A DNA stretch of 46,153 nucleotides from Verrucomicrobiota bacterium (GTDB lineage: Bacteria > Verrucomicrobiota > Verrucomicrobiia > Limisphaerales > JACPZS01): positions 1 to 46,153 of the forward strand of contig JACPZS010000003.1 in NCBI GenBank assembly GCA_016195385.1, given 5' to 3'. Below the pieces are notes generated by a model. The model was not told the DNA's origin, did no database searches, and saw only the letters and a program-made list of their open reading frames with translations. The position numbers and the translations under genes were made by a program. How positions within the stretch are numbered: the stretch's first letter is position 1; each line of letters opens with the position of its first letter. This document shows positions 10,301 to 17,871 of the stretch, piece by piece.

Positions 10301-11704
10301 CAAAGCCGCGCCCAAACCGGCAGCGGCGACGCCTACAGTCCAGGCTGGTTTGATTTGCCGCTGGCCAAAGGCGCGAGTACGACCGTCGTGATCACTGCCG
10401 AATCTGGGCCGTTGTCAGTGGATGAAAAATTCACCACCGCCCGCGAGCACGCCAACAAACTTGCGCTCCGCCGAGCGAAGCTTAAAAGCGGTGACGCGTT
10501 TGGCGAACGGCTCGTGCTCGCGGCGCAACAATTCGTCGTACGGCGTGGCACTGGCAAAACCGTCATCGCCGGCTATCCGTGGTTTTTGGATTGGGGCCGG
10601 GACACGTTAATCGCGGCGCGCGGCTTGATCGCTGCTAGTATGATCGAGGAAGTCGAGCGGCTGCTCATCACGTTTGGCCGCTTCGTCGAGCACGGCACGT
10701 TGCCCAACACCATCCACGGCGACAACGCGTCCAACCGCGACACGTCGGACGCGCCGTTGTGGTATGGCATCGTCTGCGAAGAACTCGCCGCACGGGTTGG
10801 AAAAAAAATCTATTCTCTCCACGTCGATAACCACGGTAAGACCATAGCCGATGTCTTGCGCGAAATCGCCACCGGTTACGAGCGTGGCACGACCAACGGC
10901 ATCCGCATGGACGGCTCGTCCGCGCTCGTCTGGAGCCCGAAACATTTCACGTGGATGGATACGAACTATCCCGCCGCGACGCCACGCGAAGGTTATCCGG
11001 TCGAGATTCAAGTTCTGTGGATTCGGCTGTTGCGCCAACTGGCGGAAAACAAAATTCGCTCCGAGCACGAGCCGTGGCCCGACATGGCGGCGCGCGCGCA
11101 AGCATCGTTCGAGAAATTATTCTGGCTCGAAGACCGCGGCTATCTGGCGGACGCGCTGCTCGCGGAAGCCGGGCAGTCGGCGGCGCAGGCGCGCGTGGAT
11201 TCCGCGTTGCGCAGCAATGGCCTCTTTGCCGTGAGTCTCGGCTTGCTGACGGGCAAAAACGCTCAACGCTGCGTGGACGCGGCGCGGCGCTATCTCGTCG
11301 TACCTGGCGCGCTCCGCACACTCGCGCCGCTGCCGGTGGATCCACCGCTGCCGGTTCATACCAACGACGGTCGATTGCTGAACGACCCCGCAAATCCGTA
11401 CTGGGGCCATTACGAAGGCGACGAGGACACGCGGCGCAAACCCGCGTACCACAACGGCACGGCGTGGACGTGGACGCTGCCGACCTTTTGCGAAGCGCTG
11501 GCTCGCGCCTGGGATTTTTCACCGGCAGCGGTGAACGCGGCGCGCAATTACCTTTTCAGCATGGAGGGATTGTTGAGCACGGGCTGCGTGGGCCAGATTC
11601 CGGAAATAATCGACGGCGACGCGCCGCACACCCAGCGCGGCTGCGATGCGCAGGCGTGGGGCGTCACTGAAGCGCTCCGCGTATGGCGGTTGTTGAGTTC
11701 GTAG
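7388..11704 (+). CDS. Bipartite glycogen debranching enzyme (GH13-like glucanotransferase plus GH133 amylo-alpha-1,6-glucosidase)
   Basis: A 1438-residue protein with two catalytic halves. The N-terminal half has the GH13 motifs: 'DLVINH' (257-262), 'GFRCDAGYK' with the predicted nucleophile Asp330, 'LLEGLGG' with Glu359, and 'SETHDN' with Asp418. The C-terminal half has the amylo-1,6-glucosidase hallmarks 'LDWGRDT' (GRDT at 1070-1073), 'TSDAPLWYG' and 'RGCDAQAWG'. Together they would shift maltosyl units and cut the remaining alpha-1,6 branch of glycogen in the cytosol. The length and two-domain order resemble eukaryotic AGL more than bacterial GlgX. No signal peptide is present. The 161 nt upstream hold nothing clear, and no other glycogen gene is adjacent. 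Confidence 0.88.
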   Translation: MTDWVMSPAPGERVLRFVGDQVSFSLRPAGSAPWPSGWQARLRTNLGRAAMLREEIILSQCRQVPPAGASWTDIPMAADGMGYELTLPLAEVGYFRAKAYAIDPQGRQHWPWGADFGISVHPDAYRTANTIYCAFTRMFGPGKSAVATHDEKLEHQLKSLDERGYTVIPPSGKLRDLQREFPHIFETLRCRILHLLPVNPTPTTFARFGRFGSPYAAQDLTAIDPALVEFDRHTTGVDQFRELTYDAHLRGGRVFIDLVINHTGWGATLQENHPEWYLRSEGGAFASPGAWGTTWEDLVELEHRHVGLWDHLAEVFLTWCRRGVDGFRCDAGYKVPLVAWQYIIARVRQEFPEAVFLLEGLGGAWQTTEDLLTAGGMQWAYSELFQNYSGQQVGGYLDYSSRQSERVGLYIHYSETHDNLRLAAKGRAWSLLRNRLCALTSPCGGFAFTSGVEWLATERIQVHSCRGMAWGNDDNIIPELARLNQLIADHPCFFDGAKLTRLSSPESSVFALRRDSAEGNDSVLILVNTDDQSPQKMKLDESALGGLGDLRCDLLEQPLPRVTQADAATRVIELPPAAAFCLSANGKPKGLSGDDYRRARAQAAWAVTAMAKSFAVEKIPLAKANWRELAEHVANDPAAFLAELADLLPAEKQPRPAIASARTFPKVVTWTLSDLNRVLLVPAEHWLLIRDVVRFHATLRCGNDALPLHLESIPVRDGHVACVAPRRDSCDAELQLERYAGEQSEVEAVVRFLNVDAPPAAPVSGVEPHSLVLLTNGRGGMARLGVDFGAIRSKYDCLLGANLHAEIPVDRHVFAKRARAWVNADGFITALSKDNLIHFEPGPPARWKFAANAGDGRIVELELIADMLDQQNTTVLRFHRPPGPPTHGRELPGECDVRLTVRIDIEDRNFHWETKRNGGSEQHFSSNCHALPDRTGFAFTPASDRGLRVFADSGHYLHEAEWAENLAHPVEQSRAQTGSGDAYSPGWFDLPLAKGASTTVVITAESGPLSVDEKFTTAREHANKLALRRAKLKSGDAFGERLVLAAQQFVVRRGTGKTVIAGYPWFLDWGRDTLIAARGLIAASMIEEVERLLITFGRFVEHGTLPNTIHGDNASNRDTSDAPLWYGIVCEELAARVGKKIYSLHVDNHGKTIADVLREIATGYERGTTNGIRMDGSSALVWSPKHFTWMDTNYPAATPREGYPVEIQVLWIRLLRQLAENKIRSEHEPWPDMAARAQASFEKLFWLEDRGYLADALLAEAGQSAAQARVDSALRSNGLFAVSLGLLTGKNAQRCVDAARRYLVVPGALRTLAPLPVDPPLPVHTNDGRLLNDPANPYWGHYEGDEDTRRKPAYHNGTAWTWTLPTFCEALARAWDFSPAAVNAARNYLFSMEGLLSTGCVGQIPEIIDGDAPHTQRGCDAQAWGVTEALRVWRLLSS

Positions 11705-11849
11705 AAAATTCCAGCTCAAGGAACAACCGCATTCTAACCCCATAGAAGTCCTTTTTGGAAAAGTTCGCGACCGACGGACGATTTCCTGTTGCATCGCTTC
11801 GGTTTCTCCCGATATTCACCGCTCTGGAAACTTTGTTCACTGGCTGACT

Positions 11850-13679
11850 ATGACCGATGACAAGAAACACGTTTACGACGAAAGCAAAATCAAGACGCTC
11901 TCGTCGCTGGAGCACATCCGCCTGCGCACGGGCATGTACATCGGGCGCATCGGCAATGGCTCCCACCACGACGACGGTTGTTACGTCTTGCTCAAGGAAA
12001 TCATCGATAACGCCATCGACGAATTCATCATGGGCCACGGTCGGGAAGTCCAAATCAAGATCGAAGGCAACACTGTCAGCGTGCGCGACTTCGGCCGCGG
12101 CATCCCGCTCGGCAAAGTCATCGATTGCGTTTCGCAGATTAACACCGGCGCGAAATACAACGACGCCGTTTTCCAGTTTAGCGTCGGCTTGAACGGTGTC
12201 GGCACCAAGGCCGTCAACGCGTTGTCGAAAGATTTCGTCGTGCGCAGTTTTCGCGACGGCGAATTCGTCGAAGCCGCGTTCAAGCAAGGCAAACTCAAGA
12301 AAGAGAACAAAGGCAAGACCACCGAGCCGAACGGCACCTTTATCCGCTTCGATCCTGACCCCGTGATCTTCAAGGAAACCGAGTTCAAGGACGAATTTGT
12401 CGAGAGACGGCTCCGCCACTACAGCTATCTCAACACGGGGCTGAAGTTGATTTTCAACGGCAAAACTTTTCAATCACGCCGTGGCCTGATGGATCTGGTC
12501 CTCGAAGACTTGCAGACGGACAACAGCGAACCGATTTATCCCCCGCTCCATTTCGCGAGCAAGACGCTGGAGTTCTGCTTCACTCACACGAACAGCCGCT
12601 ACGGTGAGACGTTCTATTCGTTCGTCAACGGCCAATACACAAGCGACGGCGGCACGCACCTCAGCGCGTTTCGCGAGGGCTTGCTCAAGGCCGTGAACGA
12701 ATACGCCAAGGGCAAATTCGAAGGCGACGACGTGCGCGAGTGCATGATTGGCGCGGTGTCGATTCGATTGAAAGATCCGGTGTTCGAATCACAGACCAAG
12801 AACAAGCTTGGCAACACGGAGATTCGCACGGAACTGGTGAACACCGTGCGCGAGGAGCTGCTTCACTTCTTCAATCGCAACCGGGACGTCGCGGAAAAAA
12901 TCGTCGCGAAAGCGCAGGACACGCAGCAGTTGCGGAAGGACCTGCAGGAGGTCAAAAAACTCGCGCGCGAACGTGCCAAAGCGATCACTATTCGCATTCC
13001 GCAGTTGAAGGATTGCAAAGTTCATTTCGACAAGGCGAAGGGCAAAGGCCGAGGCTCGATGGTTTTTCTCACGGAAGGTCAAAGCGCCGCCGGCTCTATC
13101 GTCAGCACACGCGACGTAAACACACAGGCCATTTTTGTCCTCAAGGGCAAGCCGCTCAACGTCTGGGATCTCAAGCGCGACATCGTCTATAAAAACGACG
13201 AGATGTATAATCTCATGCGCGCTCTCGACATCGAGGACAATCTCGAAAACCTGCGCTACGACAAGGTGATTCTCGCCACCGACGCCGACGTGGACGGCCT
13301 GCACATCCGCAATCTGCTCATCACCTATTTCTTCAAATTCTTCGAGCAACTCGTGCATGACGGCCATCTCTACGTGCTCGAGACACCGCTCTTTCGCGCT
13401 CGCAACAAGGACCAAACGATTTACTGCTACACCGAGAGCGAACGCGACACGGCTGCCGCGAAGCTCGGCAAAAGTTGCGAGATCACGCGCTTCAAAGGGC
13501 TGGGCGAAATTTCGCCCGGCGAATTCAAGCAATTCATCGGCAAAGAAATGCGGTTGAGCCAGGTCGAGCACGCGCCCAAGACCGACGTGGCGAACATCCT
13601 CACCTTCTACATGGGCAAGAACACGCCCGACCGTAAAGACTACATCATGGAAAACCTCGTCGTGCCGGTCGAAGATTGA
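11850..13679 (+). CDS. parE: DNA topoisomerase IV subunit B / GyrB-like type IIA topoisomerase ATPase subunit
   Basis: A 609-residue type IIA topoisomerase B subunit. The GHKL ATPase has 'EIIDNAIDE' (Glu50, Asn54), 'DFGRGIP' (80-86) and 'GLNGVGTKAVN' (113-123). The transducer is followed by a TOPRIM domain with Glu409 ('TEGQSAAGS') and the Mg-binding Asp triad at 478, 480 and 482 ('TDADVDG'). The length and the EGQSAAGS variant (in place of the GyrB EGDSAGGS) fit the ParE-like form seen in Bacteroidetes and relatives. It would relax or decatenate DNA with an A subunit. No A-subunit gene follows; a repeat-rich intergenic region begins at once. GyrB cannot be excluded from the sequence alone. 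Confidence 0.9.
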   Translation: MTDDKKHVYDESKIKTLSSLEHIRLRTGMYIGRIGNGSHHDDGCYVLLKEIIDNAIDEFIMGHGREVQIKIEGNTVSVRDFGRGIPLGKVIDCVSQINTGAKYNDAVFQFSVGLNGVGTKAVNALSKDFVVRSFRDGEFVEAAFKQGKLKKENKGKTTEPNGTFIRFDPDPVIFKETEFKDEFVERRLRHYSYLNTGLKLIFNGKTFQSRRGLMDLVLEDLQTDNSEPIYPPLHFASKTLEFCFTHTNSRYGETFYSFVNGQYTSDGGTHLSAFREGLLKAVNEYAKGKFEGDDVRECMIGAVSIRLKDPVFESQTKNKLGNTEIRTELVNTVREELLHFFNRNRDVAEKIVAKAQDTQQLRKDLQEVKKLARERAKAITIRIPQLKDCKVHFDKAKGKGRGSMVFLTEGQSAAGSIVSTRDVNTQAIFVLKGKPLNVWDLKRDIVYKNDEMYNLMRALDIEDNLENLRYDKVILATDADVDGLHIRNLLITYFFKFFEQLVHDGHLYVLETPLFRARNKDQTIYCYTESERDTAAAKLGKSCEITRFKGLGEISPGEFKQFIGKEMRLSQVEHAPKTDVANILTFYMGKNTPDRKDYIMENLVVPVED

Positions 13680-13683
13680 GCAA

Positions 13684-13943
13684 GACACGGATTTCACAGA
13701 TTCACACGGATTTGAAACGAGGTTGGGCCGACTTGCCCTGAACTCGAATTCCGAGATTGAATTGCCACAAAGGAATGCAAAGATCGCAAAGTGAGTAGCC
13801 TGGGAATGTTCTCAGCGGGAACAACCTGACTTCATGCTTCATTCAAGATCCGCCTGTCTTGCTTTGTGCTCTTTGCGTTCTCTCGCGGCTAACTTCGGTT
13901 TTCGATCTGAATGCTCCGTGAAAATCCGTGCCATCCGTGTCTC
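13684..13943. repeat. Nested imperfect inverted repeat with 'CACGGAT' and 'TTTGCG' type arms
   Basis: The 542-nt region after parE has no credible gene. Two pairs of inverted arms are nested: outer arms at 13684-13713 (starting GACACGGAT) and 13916-13943 (ending ATCCGTGTC), and inner arms at 13765-13791 (CCACAAAGG...CGCAAAG) and 13862-13890 (CTTTGTGCTCTTTGCG...). The arms are imperfect complements separated by unrelated sequence. Motifs of this kind recur between genes in several verrucomicrobial and related genomes (from memory, not checked). A short minus-strand reading frame over 13839-14099 shows no family features and was left out. Confidence 0.6.
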
Positions 13944-14221
13944 AAAGCGCTCTCTAACTTCGTCAATTCCCGCGTGGAGTGTGTCGAACCCCGATTGAAC
14001 TCTTGTCGGGCATGACGAGCAAACTGACCGCCTTGGAAGGCGAATGCTCTGACGAGTCGATCTCAATTCGGCTCGTGTCAAAGAAGCCAGAATTCGCAAG
14101 GACGTTCACTCTTCCGTGAGACTACGCCACAAAACCGTGCGAGGAAATTACTTGCCCGCTCTTTTGGTGCGCGGATAGGATTAAACCCGGCTTAAGTGAT
14201 GGCTGGCGATCAATTCAATGA

Positions 14222-14296
14222 GCGCGCTTAGCTCAGTGGTAGAGCATTACCTTCACACGGTAGGGGTCGCAGGTTCGAAACCTGCAGCGCGCACCA
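14222..14296 (+). tRNA. tRNA-Val (CAC anticodon), CCA encoded
   Basis: A complete cloverleaf: the acceptor stem GCGCGCT pairs with AGCGCGC (7 bp, 14222-14228 with 14286-14292), followed by discriminator A and an encoded CCA at 14294-14296. The D arm contains TAGCTCAGTGGTAGAGC. The anticodon stem TTACC/GGTAG encloses the loop TTCACAC, giving anticodon CAC (valine, GTG codons). The T arm has GGTTCGAAACC. The 3' side is followed by about 280 nt of AT-richer sequence and then a decayed transposase, so this tRNA may have served as an integration target. Confidence 0.96.
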
Positions 14297-14579
14297 TATT
14301 TTACAAGGATTTTAGCAAGTAGGTTTGATTTTTAAGTTGTTTTTCTACCAATTTTCCTACCGCTCCACTGTGTTTTTTACGAAAACGGTCAATAGTTGCG
14401 ACGCTACATCGACAAGGATCGCACTCCGCAGGATTAGAGCGATTCTCGAAATAAATTTCCGGATGGAAAGAGGGGCAAAATTTTCCTTGTACTTTTGAGC
14501 AAGGTCTGGTTGAAGCGAGTGTTACGCACGCCGGAACTCCAACCCGGAGAACGCCTCACTCGCTGAGTTGAGTGTGGTG
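14297..14579. other. AT-richer spacer between tRNA-Val and the IS630 remnant
   Basis: No coding potential was seen. The first half is noticeably AT-richer than the rest of the window, with T-runs just after the tRNA that could end its transcript. The second half probably includes the upstream non-coding end of the decayed IS630 element, but no clear terminal inverted repeat or TA target duplication could be assigned. Confidence 0.35.
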
Positions 14580-15383
14580 ATGGAGGCGGCACCCAACAAG
14601 CGCTCCTACATTCAGCTCAACGCGATTCGCTCACTGCTCCTGGCCCCCCGCACGCGACGCTCTGCCAGCAGTTTTGCCGGACCGATCGCATGGTGCGGTT
14701 GTGGATCGAACTGTTCCATTGCGGCGGCATCGACGCGCTGATCACCAAGCCCCGCCCAGGCCGGGCTAGGTGCATTGGACCGAAGTCAGGCTCCACGGTT
14801 ATCTCAAGGAACAACTCCAGGTGGAACTGAGCTACAGCACCACGGTACGCTGGCTGCACGAATTGAACTTTCACCTGCGCGTGCCGCGGCCTTGGCCGGA
14901 GCGGCAGAACGAAGCGGAGCGAAAGAAGTTTCTGGAAGAACTGCGCGCCCTGGCCGCCGATCCCAACGTGGAACTGTGGTTCAGTGACGAATGCGGCGTC
15001 GAAGGCAATCCGCGCCCACGCCGGCGCTGGGTGCAGCCGGGCCGACGCCGCACCGTGCCACCTGGGCGATCATATCCGCCAGAACGTCATCGGAGCCGTC
15101 GCCCCCAAAGCGGTGGATTATTCAGCCTCATCGTCGATGGGGTGGACACCGACAACATTCCAGTTCTTCCTGAATGAGCTGGCCAAAGCCGTGTCCAAGA
15201 GGCAAGGGGTGCGCCCACTCATCGGGCTGGACAACGCTTCCTGGCACAAAGCCGGGCGGCTCCACTCGCATCATTTCGAGCCGAAGTTCCTGCCTGGCTA
15301 TTGGCCGGACTTCAATCTCATCGAGCGACTGTGGCTGCGGCTCAAAGCCGACTGGTTCTGGGACTTCATCGCCCGCCGTCCGG
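14580..15383 (+). pseudogene. Decayed IS630-family transposase (multiple frameshifts, 3'-truncated)
   Basis: Pieces of one IS630-type DDE transposase lie in order but in different frames. They are an N-terminal piece from ATG 14580 ('NKRSYIQLNAIRSLLL'), a helix-turn-helix piece from about 14648 ('ATLCQQFCRTDRMVRLW'), a piece from 14770 ('VRLHGYLKEQLQVELSYS') containing the first catalytic Asp ('WFSDECGVEG'), a segment after about 15055 ('LGDHIRQNVIGAVAPKA'), a short return to the earlier frame ('FSLIVDGVDTDN'), then 'LIGLDNASWHKA' with the second Asp and 'WPDFNLIERLWLRLKADWF' with the catalytic Glu. At least five frame changes are needed. Similarity stops near 15383, so the 3' end is lost. 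It cannot make an active transposase. Confidence 0.82.
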
Positions 15384-15399
15384 GTAACATTGGCTTTTG

Positions 15400-15472
15400 G
15401 CTCACTACGAGCCGCAGGCAGGATGCCCGCGCTCCAGAACAGCCACGGCTTGCGAGGACGCTCGCCCCACCG
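15400..15472. repeat. Probable dispersed non-coding repeat abutting the truncated transposase
   Basis: Where transposase similarity ends, the sequence changes to a GC-rich segment with GCAGGCAGGATGCC at its left and GGACGCTCGCCCCACC at its right. I recall this style of phrase ('GAGCGCGGGCATCCTGCC' and 'GGCGAGCGTCC' on the other strand) as a frequent intergenic repeat in verrucomicrobial genomes. Only one copy lies in this window, so repeat status rests on recall and not on a comparison. Confidence 0.35.
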
Positions 15473-15524
15473 AAAAAGCAAAATGTGCTACTGCTGGATT
15501 TCAGATCCGATTCCCGGCTCCGCT

Positions 15525-16631
15525 CTACTTCACTTCCACGAGCCGGCTTTCGTGGCGCGCGGATTCGTAGCACGCATCCATCACTTGTTGCGTTTTCAAC
15601 GCCATCTCCGGCCAGAGTTCATTGAGTTTTCCGGATTGAACCTGAGCGGCGAAATTCCGGAAGAGGTGTGTCTCCTGCGCGTTGACGTGGCTGTTGCTGT
15701 ATTCGGGAACGGCGATGCGCCGCGTGTGGGACTCCATGTTGAATTCGCAGCCGTTGATCTTGTAAGCGGCGTTCGTGACTTCAAACGCCGCCTCGCTGCC
15801 GAAGAATGGCAGCACGAAATCCGAAACTTGAAGATGGCCCTTCGCGCCGCTCACGTGCGCCCACTGCTGATTCTCGGTGAGGAACGAAGTGTAAAATCCC
15901 GACGACACGCCGCCGTCGAAAAGCAGTTCGCCGGAAAATTCTGTCGGCACGCTGGCCGCGCTGTTGACAGCTTTGTGCTCAGCGAGCAGACGTCCGCTCA
16001 CTTGCCGGGGCAATCGCCAGTTCATCGTCCAGAGCGCGAAGCGGATGCAATACCAGCCGAGATCGCCGAGACAGCCGTGCGGTTCGAGACTGCTTTGCGA
16101 ACGAATGTTGCCGGTGAAAAATGCCGGTGGCGCGCAAAAGCTGAAACCCGACGCGATGCGCTTCACCGCGCCGATGCTCGTGCCGTCGTTCAGCACTTCG
16201 CGAATTTTATCCAGACGGCGGCTGTGCATGAACATCACGCCGTCCATGAACTGGATGCCATGCTGCTGGCAGGCATCGATCATCTCGCGCAGGTCGGTGG
16301 CGCTGATGGCGCACGGCTTTTCGCAGACGACGTGCTTGCCTGCTTTGGTCGCGCGAATGACCCACTCCTTGCGCAGGCCCGTGGGCAACGGGATGTAAAC
16401 GGCGTCCACGTCGCTTGACGCAAGCAATTCCTCGTAGCTGCCGAGCGCCCGCGGAACGACGGCGAATGGCGCGCCCGCCTGGCACTCGGCAATGAATTTC
16501 CGGCTGCGTTGCGCGTCACGGCTGGCAACCGCAGTGACGACGGAGTTGCCGGTGTTGCGAATGGCCAGCCAGTTTTTCCGCGCGATTTCGGCGGTGCTCA
16601 AGATTCCCCAGCGCAGTTTGTTTTCGTTCAT
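15525..16631 (-). CDS. Gfo/Idh/MocA family NAD(P)-dependent oxidoreductase
   Basis: A 368-residue cytosolic protein. The N-terminal Rossmann domain opens with 'LRWGILSTAEIARKN' (G9, with the usual glycine motif relaxed to GILSTA). It carries the family's 'CEKP' signature at 103-106, whose Lys105 is the expected catalytic residue, followed by the typical 'MDGVMFMHSRRL' segment. The C-terminal half is the beta-sheet dehydrogenase domain. Such enzymes oxidise or epimerise sugars, inositols or related polyols; the substrate cannot be read from sequence. There is no Tat signal, unlike the second family member at 21374-22714. Its 3' end lies about 50 nt from the repeat and IS debris. Confidence 0.9.
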   Translation of the reverse strand: MNENKLRWGILSTAEIARKNWLAIRNTGNSVVTAVASRDAQRSRKFIAECQAGAPFAVVPRALGSYEELLASSDVDAVYIPLPTGLRKEWVIRATKAGKHVVCEKPCAISATDLREMIDACQQHGIQFMDGVMFMHSRRLDKIREVLNDGTSIGAVKRIASGFSFCAPPAFFTGNIRSQSSLEPHGCLGDLGWYCIRFALWTMNWRLPRQVSGRLLAEHKAVNSAASVPTEFSGELLFDGGVSSGFYTSFLTENQQWAHVSGAKGHLQVSDFVLPFFGSEAAFEVTNAAYKINGCEFNMESHTRRIAVPEYSNSHVNAQETHLFRNFAAQVQSGKLNELWPEMALKTQQVMDACYESARHESRLVEVK

Positions 16632-16877
16632 GACAAAATTTTCGTGGTTGTAAATTCCGAGTTGTGCAGCGATTCAGTCGCGTTGAATTTAGCGACAACA
16701 GTTGCGCAGGTCATCCTCAGATTTTCAAAATTTTTCGGTTAATTCTGCCCGGAATACCTCGCCGTTGCCTTCCGACGCAAATTGGCTTACGCGACCCAAT
16801 CGCTTTGTCGGAAATCACGAAACCAGATCCAGCGTGTGCAATTTGAAAACTGGAGAAAAATTCTCAACTACGGCGCG

Positions 16878-17795
16878 TTACGGCAGCTTGCGCAGACGGT
16901 AGAAACGCTGCCGGACCAATTGGCTACTGACCGTCTTATCGGTAAACGTGTAAATACGGTTGGTAGAGGTGGCTGGCGAAGCGACCGGAAACCACAACGG
17001 AGGCATGTTCGTACTGGCTTCCACTTGATATTGGGCCGCCACTTCGCCGATCCAGAAAAAGCTGAACAACCCACCGTTCAACAACTGCAACTTTGGATCA
17101 ATGTGCAATGGGCCTGAGCCGACAAACTCCAGACCATCAACAACACATCCTTGTTCATCGCTGGCGCCAATGCGCAAGGTTACAGCCTTGCCCGCCCAAG
17201 CAGAAACATCGGCATAAAGCGCATAGGGGTCACCAGGATTGAGCGCCCACGTATTACCGGCAAAAATTTCATATTTTTCAAAGTTTTCAGTGCTTAAACT
17301 CACTCCAATATTGCCAGCAGCGGCATGAACGACGAGGAACAGAGCATTTGTAGGCACCTCACCTTGTTGGGAAAGATAAACGGGAGTGAAGCCGGAAGGG
17401 TCACGAGACAGGTCGATAAAAAGCGAATACTTTCCTTCTCTTGGAAAGACGCGTCCAAAAATACTAAAATACTGCCCGTCAGGAACCCCCAATGCTGCCT
17501 GTCCAGGCTTATAGTTAGGTGTCGGCCAGTGGTAATATCCGTTGCCGATGGCTACGGAATTTGACTCGCTGCCGTTCATTAACACAGTCCAGCCTGGGAA
17601 GAGATCTGCGGTAGGTCCAGTGCCATAAATTCCCGAGAAAAAGGCGCCAAAACGGTACTCTATCTGGCTTGTGTTGGTATTTGCTGCTTCAAAGTCAAGG
17701 TTCACAAAAGGTGCCGCCAAACCTTGTGTGATGCCCTCGCAGAGGCTGAAGACCGCAACGAGTTGTTTGAATAGTTTCTTCAACTCAACAAGCAT
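16878..17795 (-). CDS. Secreted hypothetical protein, beta-sandwich type, ending in QRFYRL
   Basis: A 305-residue protein from ATG 17795. A longer frame reaches 18002 but would run into the divergent dehydrogenase gene, and its extra residues look like a shadow translation. The N-terminus is hydrophobic (a probable signal peptide, cleaved near GLAA-PFV). The middle reads like an extracellular beta-sandwich ('VNLDFEAANT', 'GWTVLMNG', 'VDGLEFVGSGPL'). The C-terminus ('YQVEAST...QRFYRLRKLP') matches a frequent ending of secreted verrucomicrobial proteins. The gene is AT-richer than its neighbours, hinting at a different origin. The function is unknown. The start lies 76 nt from the oppositely oriented dehydrogenase, so they share an upstream region. 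Confidence 0.75.
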   Translation of the reverse strand: MLVELKKLFKQLVAVFSLCEGITQGLAAPFVNLDFEAANTNTSQIEYRFGAFFSGIYGTGPTADLFPGWTVLMNGSESNSVAIGNGYYHWPTPNYKPGQAALGVPDGQYFSIFGRVFPREGKYSLFIDLSRDPSGFTPVYLSQQGEVPTNALFLVVHAAAGNIGVSLSTENFEKYEIFAGNTWALNPGDPYALYADVSAWAGKAVTLRIGASDEQGCVVDGLEFVGSGPLHIDPKLQLLNGGLFSFFWIGEVAAQYQVEASTNMPPLWFPVASPATSTNRIYTFTDKTVSSQLVRQRFYRLRKLP

Positions 17796-17871
17796 CGACC
17801 GCGAAGCGCGATTTGGCAAACCTGAGTTCACCATTGAATTGACTGGCTGCGCGCCGCAAACTTTTGCCGTC

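Noticed and set aside
13839-14099. Minus-strand open frame of 86 codons after parE
   Set aside because: It covers half of the nested inverted repeat and has no recognisable motif or start signal.
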